Below, piece by piece: positions 19,973 to 30,019 of a DNA stretch of 64,000 bases. How positions within the stretch are numbered: the stretch's first letter is position 1; each line of letters begins with the position of its first letter. The notes below the pieces were generated by a model, which saw only the letters and a program-made list of their open reading frames with translations, ran no database searches and was not told the origin of the DNA. Source of the stretch: an uncultured Burkholderiales bacterium (GTDB lineage Bacteria > Pseudomonadota > Gammaproteobacteria > Burkholderiales > Eutrophovitaceae); NCBI GenBank assembly GCA_951812315.1, contig CATOSA010000008.1, positions 236,727 to 300,726 on the forward strand, in the 5' to 3' direction. Both the position numbers and the translations under genes were made by a program.

Positions 19973-20058
19973 TTTTTGATCCAAATCCTTCGATCCAAAT
20001 ATTCTGATCCTATTCTTGCAATCCGAATTGTGCGTTTGCGCATGCAACATCACGCGTA

Positions 20059-20106
20059 ATAAAAAACGCCGGCAACAGGCCTGGCGAGCAAGCCCGTTGC
20101 CGGCGT
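20059..20106 (-). terminator. Rho-independent terminator downstream of peroxiredoxin gene
   Basis: Minus strand: ACGCCGGCAAC...GTTGCCGGCGT stem followed by a T tract (TTTTTTATTA). Confidence 0.85.
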
Positions 20107-20121
20107 GTATGCGAGTGCTAA

Positions 20122-20781
20122 TCAGCCAGGCTGTTTGGTGACGCGCAGGTAAGGCTTGATGGTCTTCCAGCCTGCCGGGAACATCGACTTCGCGTCATCA
20201 TCAGATACTGCAGGAACTATGATGACGTCTTCGCCGTTTTTCCAGTTCACTGGCGTCGCGACCTTGTGCTTCACGGTCAGTTGCATCGAGTCCAGCACAC
20301 GAAGAATCTCGTCAAAGTTGCGGCCGGTTGTCATCGGATACGTCAGCATCAGCTTGATCTTCTTGTCCGGCCCAATGATGAACACCGAACGTACGGTCGC
20401 ATTGGTTGCCGCAGTGCGGCCTTCGGACGTGCCTGATTCATCTGCAGGCAACATGTTGTAGAGCTTGGCAACTTTCAGATCGCTGTCACCGATCATCGGA
20501 TAGTTGACTTTTGAGCCCTGCGTTTCCTCAATATCCTTCGCCCACTTCTCGTGGTTGTCTACCGGGTCAACGCTCAGCCCGATAATCTTGCAATTGCGCT
20601 TGGCAAACTCCGGCTCCAGTTTTGCCATGTACCCCAGTTCGGTCGTGCACACCGGGGTGAAATCCTTCGGGTGGGAAAACAGAATTGCCCAGCCGTCGCC
20701 GATCCATTCGTGAAAATCAATTCCTCCGTGGGTAGTCGCTGCCTTGAAATTCGGCGCTTCGGAATTAATGCTCAATGCCAT
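20122..20781 (-). CDS. 1-Cys-type peroxiredoxin (Prx6-like)
   Basis: LFSHPKDFTPVCTTELGYMAKLEPEFAKRNCKIIGLSVDPVDNHEKWAKDI. Confidence 0.9.
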   Translation of the reverse strand: MALSINSEAPNFKAATTHGGIDFHEWIGDGWAILFSHPKDFTPVCTTELGYMAKLEPEFAKRNCKIIGLSVDPVDNHEKWAKDIEETQGSKVNYPMIGDSDLKVAKLYNMLPADESGTSEGRTAATNATVRSVFIIGPDKKIKLMLTYPMTTGRNFDEILRVLDSMQLTVKHKVATPVNWKNGEDVIIVPAVSDDDAKSMFPAGWKTIKPYLRVTKQPG

Positions 20782-21188
20782 GTCTGATCTCCTCGAAATT
20801 TTCGGTTGCGAAACTCGTAACATGTAACCGTGTCTGTTCAACTTCAAATACGCGATCGTTGTCGCCTTGCCTGTCGCGTGCCTGCTTGCCTGTTTCCAAC
20901 TTTCCGTTACGGGTTGGGCCCGCCAGTGGATGCGGGACTTCCGATAGCGCGCATCGGTTGGCGCAAATCGACTGACACTAATCTGAACGCTGCTGCTTCT
21001 GATCGCTGGCGTAGGCGCAGCCTGCAAGCATAGTCTTAGTAGAAAGCGTTCGCAATCACGCGATGCGCCCGGCTTCCCCAAGTAGTACAACGCCGCGCAA
21101 TTGTTTGTTCGGCCGGCGTTGTTTCCAATTGAAGCCATTTCTATTCGTTGTTGTGTCTAATTGGCGCCACTTCTAGTCAACGCCATTT

Positions 21189-22277
21189 CTAATCAATCCG
21201 GTAGCGATCGAGCCCTTTCCAGTCAAAGTCGATGCCGTGACCGGGCCGGTCAGGCGCTATAGCCAGTCCATCCTTCATCTGCAATGGCTGCGCGATGTAT
21301 TTCTCGAGACCAAATCCATGCACTTCCAGGTAGGCAGCATTTGGCACGGCCGCGAGAAGGTGTACGTGCACTTCGTGCGCCCCGTGAGAGGTGACCGGCA
21401 ATCCGTGCGCTTCGGCGAGGTGCGCAATCTTCATCCACGGTGTGATGCCGCCGCAGGTGGTGAGATCCGGTTCCGGAAAATCGACACCGCGCGCTGAAAT
21501 CAGCGCAGTGAACTCAGCCACCGAATGCAGATTCTCGCCTGCCGCAATTCGCACACCACCGTGGGCACGCAGATGGGCATAGCCGGCATAGTCGTCCGGG
21601 CGAATAGGTTCCTCGATCCAGATCAGATCGAACGCCCGCAACGCCTGGAACGCACGCATTGCCTGATCGGGACGCCACGCTTCGTTGGCATCGGCCATCA
21701 ACTCGGTGCCGGGGCCGACTAACTCACGTACTGCAGTAACCCGTGCGACGTCTTCTTGAAGGGACGGCTTGCCAAGTCGCATCTTGATCGAACGGTAACC
21801 GGCATCCAGACTGCGCTGGACACCTTCAAGCAATTTTTCCTGCGGGAAATTGAGGTCGATGTTGCCCGCGTACGCCCGAACCGCCGGGCTGTGACCGCCC
21901 AGCAAGCGCCACAGCGGTTCGCCAAGGTTGCGCGCGCGCAAGTCCCACAACGCAACGTCCGCTGCAGCAATGGCAAAACTGACCAGTCCGCCGCGGCCGG
22001 AATAGTGGTGCGAGCGCCACATGCGCGTCCACATGCGCTCAATACAGCGCGGATCCTCGTCGAGCAGTATCATGGAAAAGACATTCCTAATAATTGGCAC
22101 AATGGCGTCACCGTGACCGGCATTGAGGACCGTGTATCCACAACCGTCGCCGCCACCCGAATCAGTCAAACGCACTGCGACCAGATCGAATTCGCTCATC
22201 ACGCCGTGGCTGGCGGCCTCAACCGGTGTCGCCAGTGGAATGCGGTACAGAGTTGTTTCAATACGTTCAATTTTCAC
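21189..22277 (-). CDS. Mandelate racemase / muconate lactonizing enzyme family protein
   Basis: Enolase-superfamily C-terminal domain (RDLRARNLGEPLWRLLGG-like, KMRLGKPSLQED, LMADANEAW, IWIEEPI). GTG start preceded by GGAGGATTGACT. Confidence 0.85.
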   Translation of the reverse strand: MKIERIETTLYRIPLATPVEAASHGVMSEFDLVAVRLTDSGGGDGCGYTVLNAGHGDAIVPIIRNVFSMILLDEDPRCIERMWTRMWRSHHYSGRGGLVSFAIAAADVALWDLRARNLGEPLWRLLGGHSPAVRAYAGNIDLNFPQEKLLEGVQRSLDAGYRSIKMRLGKPSLQEDVARVTAVRELVGPGTELMADANEAWRPDQAMRAFQALRAFDLIWIEEPIRPDDYAGYAHLRAHGGVRIAAGENLHSVAEFTALISARGVDFPEPDLTTCGGITPWMKIAHLAEAHGLPVTSHGAHEVHVHLLAAVPNAAYLEVHGFGLEKYIAQPLQMKDGLAIAPDRPGHGIDFDWKGLDRYRID

Positions 22278-22391
22278 AGTCAATCCTCCGTCTTGGGCTT
22301 TGGCGATATTGTCGAAATTCACATCGCAGCATGCAAGCGCAATCCTACCGCGTCGACCATCCACCGCGAGCGCGTGCGCGACCGCGTGCGG

Positions 22392-22638
22392 CGGAGCAGG
22401 TTCCGCGCGCGTCAGCGCGTGGATGCGCCCCGGACCCGGTACGTGAAGCGCCGGTGCGGGACGGGGCGCCAAAGGCTGCGATCGACATTCGTGATACGGG
22501 GCGCAATGCATCTGCTCCCGCAAACGGGCCTGCGGCTAACGAGTCGCAGCCGCACCCGGGAGCGGGCGCCTCGCGCCGAGAACGCGTTCGTATGCGCGCC
22601 TACGCGGTCGCATCCCCATGAATGGGGCCCCTGCTCTT
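22392..22638 (-). repeat. GC-rich interspersed element, copy B (inverted relative to copy A, single internal unit)
   Basis: Reverse complement matches 15392-15760 minus one 126-bp unit; same terminal GGAGCAGG/CCCCTGCTC. Confidence 0.8.
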
Positions 22639-22791
22639 CGCTTCGGCGCGCGGCGTCAAAGGGCAATCAGGGGCTTGTGTCATTCAGGTCAAGCTTGGAT
22701 AATCGGCGACCACTTGAAAAGCGGCGATAGCGTGCGAGCAGCATTGCGCGTCGTCACAACGTCAACTCATAATTCTTACGGACCACGGCCC

Positions 22792-23358
22792 ATGAATTTC
22801 AAAACCCTTTTGCCGCTACTGGCTTGTCTGCTACTTCCTGCTGGTGCTTACTCGCAAGCACCGTCTGCCCAGGCATTGGTCGCCGCGTGTGCACGTTGCC
22901 ACGGACCGGACGGCAATAGCCCGGGAAATTACCCCAGCCTGGCCAGGCAGAACATGGAATACACGGCAAAACAACTCAGGGACTTCAAGGCTGGCACCCG
23001 CAAGGATATCCAGATGACGGCCATGGTTGGCGTTCTGACGGAAGAAAATATCGTGGCGCTTTCAAAATTCTATGCTGGCGAAAATCTGAGCCGCCCACGC
23101 GGCATCGACAAGGATCTCGCCGCACAAGGAAAGAAACTCGCGGCCGAACTGAAATGTGCGAGTTGCCATCAGAAGAACTACCGCGGCAAGAAAGAGGTTC
23201 CCAGGCTGTCGAGACAAAAGCGCGTGTATCTGGTCAAGCAGATGAAGGATTACCGAGACGGCAAGCGCACCAACGACAACGGCATAAAAACACCGGAAAT
23301 AACAAATCTGACCGACGAACAGATTAAGGTACTGTCACACTACCTCGCGGGAAAATAA
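22792..23358 (+). CDS. Di-heme cytochrome c (c4-like)
   Basis: Signal peptide MNFKTLLPLLACLLLPAGAYSQA; two CXXCH motifs (CARCHG, CASCHQ). Confidence 0.85.
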   Translation: MNFKTLLPLLACLLLPAGAYSQAPSAQALVAACARCHGPDGNSPGNYPSLARQNMEYTAKQLRDFKAGTRKDIQMTAMVGVLTEENIVALSKFYAGENLSRPRGIDKDLAAQGKKLAAELKCASCHQKNYRGKKEVPRLSRQKRVYLVKQMKDYRDGKRTNDNGIKTPEITNLTDEQIKVLSHYLAGK

Positions 23359-23421
23359 CGCGGCCGAACCATTTTTCTGGAACAGTACGCGTTTTCTGGA
23401 ACGGTACGGCCGTTCGGCGAC

Positions 23422-24663
23422 TTACTGAAACGGAAACTGGACGTCAGCCGCGCGCCCGCTGATCAGATCTGCGATGGCAGAGCCGGAGCCACAGGCAAGC
23501 GTCCAGCCGAGCGTACCATGGCCGGTATTCAGATAGAGATTAGAGTAACGCGTACGGCCAATCACGGGTACATTTGATGGCGTTGCTGGCCGAAGCCCGG
23601 CCCATTTTTTAAGTTTGCCAAAGTCCGCGCTGTTCGGCAGAAACTTGCGCACACGATCTGCAATCGCTGCACAGCGGGCCTCGTTAATCGATGTGTCGTA
23701 CCCGGACACTTCCGCAGTGCCGGCCATCCGCAGCCGATCACCGAGGCGCGTCATGCCACATTTGCCCGCTTCGTCTGTAATACACACGTTCGGAGACGGG
23801 CCGATGATGGGCGCCGTGATCGAATAGCCTTTGACCGGGTAGACCGGCACGTTGATGCCGATGGGCGAAAGTAGGAAAGGGCTGTAGCTACCCATCGCAA
23901 CGAGGTAGCTGTCGGCCGTCAGAATCTCCCTGCGGCCGGCAACGCGCACTGCGACGCCTTTGGCGGCATCGCCTTCGGTGAGCAGCCGCTCAATTTCCAC
24001 GTTGTAACCAAAGTTGACGCCCTCGCGGGCCGCGAGCCCAGACAGACGATCCGTGAACAGGTATGCATCGCCTGTTTCGTCGTCGGCTGCATAGGTTGCA
24101 CCGACGATTGGAATGGTCGCGTCGCGCAATGCTGGCTCGAGCGCCACCACCTCGGCAAGCGAACGTACCGACAGCGCAAGACCGTGCGACAGCAGCATTC
24201 TCACACGCGCATCGATCGACTCGAATTCACGTGCGTCCGTGTGGATCTGGAGTATGCCTTTCTCGAGATGTTCGTATTCGATACCGGTGTCGCGTCGAAG
24301 CGCCTGCAGCCGCGCACGGCTGTACATTGCGAGACGCAGTATGCTCAGCGTATTCGCACGTGTACGCCACGGCAGGCATTCGAGCAGGAAACGCAATCCC
24401 CATGACCACTGACGGCGGTCGGCACGCAAACGAAACAACAACGGCGCATCTTCACGCCCGAGCCACTTGATAATTTTCGCGGGTGCGCCAGGATTTGCCC
24501 AGGGCTCAGGCTGACTGGCGGAAATTTGCCCGCCATTTGCGAAACTGGTTTCCAGTCCCGCCGACGATTCACGATCGATGACGGTTACTTCATGACCCGC
24601 TTTTGCGAGGTACCACGCACTTGTCACGCCGACGACGCCGGCACCCAGAACCAGGACTTTCAT
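23422..24663 (-). CDS. dadA: D-amino acid dehydrogenase-like FAD-dependent oxidoreductase
   Basis: MKVLVLGAGVVGVTSAWYLAKAGHEVTVIDR; FANGGQISASQPEPWANP; NTGHGTLGWTLACGSG. Confidence 0.85.
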   Translation of the reverse strand: MKVLVLGAGVVGVTSAWYLAKAGHEVTVIDRESSAGLETSFANGGQISASQPEPWANPGAPAKIIKWLGREDAPLLFRLRADRRQWSWGLRFLLECLPWRTRANTLSILRLAMYSRARLQALRRDTGIEYEHLEKGILQIHTDAREFESIDARVRMLLSHGLALSVRSLAEVVALEPALRDATIPIVGATYAADDETGDAYLFTDRLSGLAAREGVNFGYNVEIERLLTEGDAAKGVAVRVAGRREILTADSYLVAMGSYSPFLLSPIGINVPVYPVKGYSITAPIIGPSPNVCITDEAGKCGMTRLGDRLRMAGTAEVSGYDTSINEARCAAIADRVRKFLPNSADFGKLKKWAGLRPATPSNVPVIGRTRYSNLYLNTGHGTLGWTLACGSGSAIADLISGRAADVQFPFQ

Positions 24664-24788
24664 TTACGATTTCCAGACAGAGTCATTTTCACTTGTTGCG
24701 TTACCGCATTTGACGCCATTAACGAACCGATCCAATTCTGTCACATCCAGTCTTTCATCGAATCCTCACCTTGGCGGTCTGACGCCGG

Positions 24789-25547
24789 TTACTGGGCCAC
24801 CCAGGCACCGTCGGAAAGAATGTCGCTGCCGTTCATAAAAGACGCCCCATCAGAACAGAGGAACAATGCTATCTCGCCGATTTCCTTCGGCTCGCCCCAG
24901 CGCCCGGCCGGAGTCGCCGCCAGCAACGCAGCGTTCTTTTCAGGATCGTTGCGCAGCGGTGCGGTCAGATCGGTCGCGTAGAAGCCTGGGCTTATCGCAA
25001 CAACGTTGATGCCGTCTGACACGAGTTCCAGCGCCATGCACTTGGTCAGGGCGAGTACACCCGACTTGGTCGCACAGTACGCACCGCGCCCGACACTGCC
25101 TACGCGCGCCATGATTGACGTGATATTGATGATCCGCCCCCATTGGTGTGCCTTCATGTGTGGGATGAATGCCCTTGATGCAAGGAAAACGCCGGTCAGG
25201 TTAGTGTCCGTAACAAGACGCCATTCATCCAGGCTGAAGTCAGCCACATCCTTGCGTACTGCCGTACCAGCGTTATTGACGAGGATGTGAATGTTGCCAA
25301 ATCGTTTGCTGACGTCACTTTCCAGCGCGGCAATCTGCTCTTCTTCGCGAACGTCGCAGTAGAACACTTCAGATTCAATGCCGCCGGCTTTCGCCATCGC
25401 CTGGGTTTCGGCGAGTTTGTCCTTGGCGCGGCCGACCAGAGCGAGCTTTGCGCCGGCTCCTCCCAGCGCCAGTGCCATTGCACGCCCCAGTCCGCGGCTG
25501 GCTCCGGTCACCACCGCAGTCTTGCCTTCCAGAAATTTTCCGTTCAT
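24789..25547 (-). CDS. SDR-family oxidoreductase
   Basis: TGASRGLGRAMA, NNAG, YCATKSGV; ~252 aa. Confidence 0.9.
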   Translation of the reverse strand: MNGKFLEGKTAVVTGASRGLGRAMALALGGAGAKLALVGRAKDKLAETQAMAKAGGIESEVFYCDVREEEQIAALESDVSKRFGNIHILVNNAGTAVRKDVADFSLDEWRLVTDTNLTGVFLASRAFIPHMKAHQWGRIINITSIMARVGSVGRGAYCATKSGVLALTKCMALELVSDGINVVAISPGFYATDLTAPLRNDPEKNAALLAATPAGRWGEPKEIGEIALFLCSDGASFMNGSDILSDGAWVAQ

Positions 25548-25701
25548 CACCTGCTCCTCTCGGTAATCGCCCATTCAGTAGATGGGTCGAGTATACAAGC
25601 GCGGGCCGCACTGGTTACTGTTCTCTTGAACCGTTGCAACCAAATTATCATCAGCTCATTCGGCTGCTAGACTCCATTTTCGCTTTTTGTACGAAGACGC
25701 A

Positions 25702-27378
25702 ATGCAAGCAAGACATTTCAAATTCTGGCCGAAACATCTTCCCCGCCAGCTGTCCGTTCCGGAAACCCCAATCGGGTTCAACCTGGACGTATCGGCAAAA
25801 CGATTCCCGGACAAACCCGCGATCATTTTCTATGACAGGCGATTGACCTACTCGGAACTGCATCGGCAGGTCGACGCACTGGCCGGATATCTGCAGCACG
25901 AATGCGGCATCGCCAAAGGCGATCGAATTCTCCTCGATATGCAGAATTGCCCACAATTCGTGATTGCCTACTACGCAATTCTGCGAGCCGGCGCAGTCGT
26001 CGTTCCGGTAAGCCCGATGAACGTAACCGAGGAACTGACGCACTACATTGATGACAGTGGATCGAATACGGCGCTCATCGGGCAAGAGGTATTCAACCAG
26101 TTCCGACCGATGGTCGGGACCAGCATCGAAAACCTGATTGTCGCGGCGTACGCCGATTACCTGCCCGCCAATACCGATCTTGCGGTACCTGCGTTCATTG
26201 GCAAAAACCGCCTGGCCACAGATGATCGTCGCGTCGTGCGATGGATGGATGCCCTGTCCGCAGGTCATGATCCGCGGCCCCAGACCGCCGAAGCAGACGA
26301 TCTGGCCGCCATCTTGTACACATCGGGCACTACCGGCAATCCCAAGGGGTGCATGCACTCGCATCGCACAACCATGACCACTCTCGTCGGCGCCGCGCTA
26401 TGGGAAGGCATGACAGCGGACGCGGTATCGCTGGCGACCGCGCCAATGTTTCATGTCACGGGAATGCAGCACAGCATGAACGCGTCCATCTACTGCGGCG
26501 CGACTATTGCAATACTTCCACGCTGGGAACCGGACGTAGCCGGACAAATGATTGAACGATATGGCTGCACCCACTGGGCAAACGTGCCGACCATGGTGGT
26601 GGATCTGCTTGCCCATCCGAAGACCCAGACACACGATCTGGGATCGCTACAGAATATTTTCGGGGGTGGCAGTTCCATGCCGGAAGCTGTTGCACAAAAA
26701 CTGTTTGAGCGATGCGGTATCCGTTATATGGAGGGCTACGGAATGACCGAGACGATATCGCAGACCCACATGAATCCACACGGTGATCTGCGCAAGCAAT
26801 GTCTCGGCATTCCCACGTTCGACACTGTTTCCATGGTTGTTGATCCGGAAACCTTGCGCGAACTCGGTCCGAACGAACAGGGCGAAATAATCTCGAGTGG
26901 TCCGCAAGTCATGCTGGGATATTGGCAACGCGACGAGGCGAACACCGAATCGTTTGTCGAGATAGGCGGCAGGTGTTTTTTCCGGACTGGAGATCTGGGT
27001 CGCTGCGACGACGACGGATTCTTCTATATTTCGGACCGGCTCAAACGCATGATCAACGCCTCGGGGTACAAGGTCTGGCCGGCCGAGCTCGAAGCGACCT
27101 TGTATAAACATCCAGACATCAAGGAAGTCGCGGTAATCTCCGCTCCAGACCGTCGGCGCGGCGAGACTGTCAAAGTCGTCGTTGTTCTGAAAGAAGAGGC
27201 CAACGGTAAAACCAGCGCTGAAGACATCGTCGCCTGGTCGCGAAAACACATGGCCGCATACAAGGTTCCGCGCATTGTCGAATTCAGTGAAGGGCTGCCG
27301 CGCTCGGGCAGTGGCAAGATTCAGTGGCGAACACTGCAGGAGGCCGCGTGGAAAAAGGCTCTGAACGGGACAAGCTAG
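25702..27378 (+). CDS. AMP-binding acyl-CoA synthetase/ligase
   Basis: YTSGTTGNPKGCMHSH; GYGMTET; FFRTGDLGRCDDDGFFYISDRLKRMINASGYKVWP. Confidence 0.9.
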   Translation: MQARHFKFWPKHLPRQLSVPETPIGFNLDVSAKRFPDKPAIIFYDRRLTYSELHRQVDALAGYLQHECGIAKGDRILLDMQNCPQFVIAYYAILRAGAVVVPVSPMNVTEELTHYIDDSGSNTALIGQEVFNQFRPMVGTSIENLIVAAYADYLPANTDLAVPAFIGKNRLATDDRRVVRWMDALSAGHDPRPQTAEADDLAAILYTSGTTGNPKGCMHSHRTTMTTLVGAALWEGMTADAVSLATAPMFHVTGMQHSMNASIYCGATIAILPRWEPDVAGQMIERYGCTHWANVPTMVVDLLAHPKTQTHDLGSLQNIFGGGSSMPEAVAQKLFERCGIRYMEGYGMTETISQTHMNPHGDLRKQCLGIPTFDTVSMVVDPETLRELGPNEQGEIISSGPQVMLGYWQRDEANTESFVEIGGRCFFRTGDLGRCDDDGFFYISDRLKRMINASGYKVWPAELEATLYKHPDIKEVAVISAPDRRRGETVKVVVVLKEEANGKTSAEDIVAWSRKHMAAYKVPRIVEFSEGLPRSGSGKIQWRTLQEAAWKKALNGTS

Positions 27379-27628
27379 AGTACTGTCTTCGGCTGCCCTG
27401 AATTGTCATCGGTGTGTCGCTGCGCAGCGACATCAGTGCTGGTCAAGTCTGGCCGAGAGTAAATATTACGCGTTCAACTACGCATTCAACTATTTGAGCA
27501 AATGTCGCGTGACAACGTGGCCCGAAAGGACTGAGCATTCGAAAACACCGTTGAACGCGTTTTGCCGAGAAGTATGAATCTCGTTAGCGCGGATCTTGCA
27601 ATGCTGTTCGCGAGGAGGAGTAGATTCG

Positions 27629-28117
27629 ATGCTTCTGATTCTTCGCGTAACAAGCTTTGTAATACTCTGCACGCTGACGGCGTGCGCAAGTTCACCGAGG
27701 GCTGCAGATAACGGTGTCGCCACACCTGGCAAGAACGCTTACGCCGACAGGGCAATAGCGCAACGCGCGGCCGACTATGCTCAAGACATGATTGGAAAGC
27801 CGTATCGATATGGCGGAAACTCGCCCTCCGGATTCGACTGTAGCGGACTGGTGCAATACAGCTACTCGCGTGCCGGAATAGAAGTGCCGCGCACGACACG
27901 GTCGCAACGCAAGTCAGGTGTCTCGATAAATTCACAATCGCTGCGTGCAGGTGACTTGATGTTCTTCGACCAGGAAGGTCGAAAATCTTCTCATGTCGGC
28001 ATCTACATTGGTGACGGTCGCTTCGTTCACGCACCGTCGAGTGGAAAGCACGTTCGCGTCGACAGGCTTGATGCGAAATACTGGAAGAAGCACTTCGCCG
28101 GCGCTCGCCGAATTTGA
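27629..28117 (+). CDS. NlpC/P60-family (C40) peptidase, lipoprotein
   Basis: Lipobox-like LTACAS; YRYGGNSPSGFDCSGLVQYSY; HVGIYIGDGRFVHA. Confidence 0.9.
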   Translation: MLLILRVTSFVILCTLTACASSPRAADNGVATPGKNAYADRAIAQRAADYAQDMIGKPYRYGGNSPSGFDCSGLVQYSYSRAGIEVPRTTRSQRKSGVSINSQSLRAGDLMFFDQEGRKSSHVGIYIGDGRFVHAPSSGKHVRVDRLDAKYWKKHFAGARRI

Positions 28118-28183
28118 AACGGCCTCGCCGAATTTAAAACAGGCTCGCCAATTTGAAAGAGACTCTCCGGATCTGAAACGACG
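28105..28183. repeat. 20-bp tandem repeat, 4 diverged copies
   Basis: TCGCCGAATTTGAAACGGCC / TCGCCGAATTTAAAACAGGC / TCGCCAATTTGAAAGAGAC / TCTCCGGATCTGAAACGACG. Confidence 0.85.
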
Positions 28184-28450
28184 CAGCCGACAACAAACGC
28201 ATTCAACTATGCGCATTGAACTAATTGCACACCCGCTTGTCGCCGTGCAAAACCTGCTTTGTTCGCGTTTTCATTGAACCCGATCGCACAAGCCTGGTCA
28301 CAAACAGCGTAAGTCAGACCGTAAAGCAAAAGTCGCAGGCTTCGCTTTGTCATTTGGCAGTCGCCACTGCAAGCGTCTCTGGCTAAAAGCAAGCCGTTCC
28401 GGCAATGGGACGCACAGATCCATTGCCATTGAAAACATATGGAGAAACCA

Positions 28451-29920
28451 ATGCTATTGCAACGTAGAACAGGAAAATGGGTTCTTGCCGCCATTGCGCC
28501 ACTATTGCTTGGCGCCTGGTACGCAATATCGCTGCCGGGCGTAACGCCCGCCCTCGCCGAGACGCCTGAGCCAGGTGTTGAAGCACGCACCAATGAAACG
28601 CCGCTGGTCACAGGTTTGCCGGACTTCACCAAACTGGTCGAACGCTATGGCTCTTCGGTCGTGAACGTTTCTTCAACCGGTACCAAAGCAGTAGCCAACG
28701 CCGGACCCATGCCAGGAATACCGGAGGACCACCCGTTCTATGATTTCTTCCGTCGTTTCGGCGTACCAGCCCCATCTCAGGAAGATGCACCGGTTCGGCG
28801 CGGCCAGGGATCAGGCTTTATCATCAGTGCTGACGGCCTCATTCTCACTAATGCTCATGTAGTCGGCAAAGATAGTGAAATCACCGTAAAGCTGACCGAC
28901 CGGCGCGAGTATCCCGCCGAGATCGTCGGCATCGATACAGTTTCCGACGTAGCCGTTCTACGCATCGATGCCAAAGACCTGCCAGCGGTCAAAATCGGCG
29001 ATGCTGACAAACTCAAAGTGGGCGAATGGGTGATCGCGATCGGCTCACCGTTCGGGTTCGAAAACACTGTAACGTCGGGAATTGTCAGCGGCAAATCGCG
29101 CTCGCTGCCTGACGGAAGATATGTGCCATTTATCCAGACCGACGTTGCCGTCAATCCAGGAAACTCGGGGGGACCGTTGTTCAACATGAACGGCGAAGTG
29201 GTCGGAATCAACTCCCAGATTTTCAGTCGCACTGGTGGTTACATGGGCCTTTCGTTCGCGATACCAGTCGACGTCGCGATCAACGTCAAGAACCAACTGG
29301 TAGCACACGGTTCGGTTACCCGCGGCCGCATAGGTGTCAGAATTCAGGAAGTCGATCAGACATTGGCCAATTCGTTTAATTTGCCACAACCTCACGGAGC
29401 GCTGGTCAGCCAGGTTGAGCCTGGTAGCCCTGCAGACAAGGCAGGTATCCGCGGCGGAGACATCATCGTTGCCGTTGACGGCGAGATGCTCGAGCAAATG
29501 TCGCAACTACCTGCCACAATCGCCGCAAAACGACCTGGAACGAAGGTTCGCCTCGATATATGGCGAGGCGGAAAGAAACAAGGCATCAACGTCACGGTCG
29601 GAAGTTTTGAGAACGAGAAAACCGCAGCCGTCGAACCGACTGACAAAATGGAAACCGGGAAGCTTGGCCTCGCTGTTCGAGAGTTAACCACCGAGGAGAA
29701 AGCCAAGCTGAAAAGCGATGACGGTGTATTCGTCGAGCGCGCGGACGGGCCGGCGGCCCTCGCGGGAATGCGCCGCGGCGACGTCATCCTCGCCGTCGGT
29801 TCGACACCAGTGAAATCTGTCGCGCAACTGATCGAACTGAGCAAGCAACCGGGGAAGACGATTGCACTGCTCATTCAGCGAAACGATCAGCGCAGCTATG
29901 TACCAATTGATGTTGGTTGA
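28451..29920 (+). CDS. Do/DegP/MucD-family serine protease with PDZ domains
   Basis: GSGFIISADGLILTNAHVV; IQTDVAVNPGNSGGPLFNMNG; two PDZ-like modules. Confidence 0.92.
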   Translation: MLLQRRTGKWVLAAIAPLLLGAWYAISLPGVTPALAETPEPGVEARTNETPLVTGLPDFTKLVERYGSSVVNVSSTGTKAVANAGPMPGIPEDHPFYDFFRRFGVPAPSQEDAPVRRGQGSGFIISADGLILTNAHVVGKDSEITVKLTDRREYPAEIVGIDTVSDVAVLRIDAKDLPAVKIGDADKLKVGEWVIAIGSPFGFENTVTSGIVSGKSRSLPDGRYVPFIQTDVAVNPGNSGGPLFNMNGEVVGINSQIFSRTGGYMGLSFAIPVDVAINVKNQLVAHGSVTRGRIGVRIQEVDQTLANSFNLPQPHGALVSQVEPGSPADKAGIRGGDIIVAVDGEMLEQMSQLPATIAAKRPGTKVRLDIWRGGKKQGINVTVGSFENEKTAAVEPTDKMETGKLGLAVRELTTEEKAKLKSDDGVFVERADGPAALAGMRRGDVILAVGSTPVKSVAQLIELSKQPGKTIALLIQRNDQRSYVPIDVG

Positions 29921-29984
29921 GAAACGCGTAGCGCGGAGCAAACCGATCGCGAGAACTTGCTGGATTCGGAATATCTGATTTGCT

Positions 29985-30019
29985 CAGGGCGTGCCACTTG
30001 TCTGGTGCGCCCTGTTTTA
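29985..30019 (+). terminator. Rho-independent terminator downstream of Do-family protease
   Basis: CAGGGCGTGCCA-cttgtc-TGGTGCGCCCTG followed by TTTTATT. Confidence 0.75.

Noticed and set aside
28105-28183. CRISPR-like array of 20-bp repeats
   Set aside because: Units abut with no spacers and are diverged.
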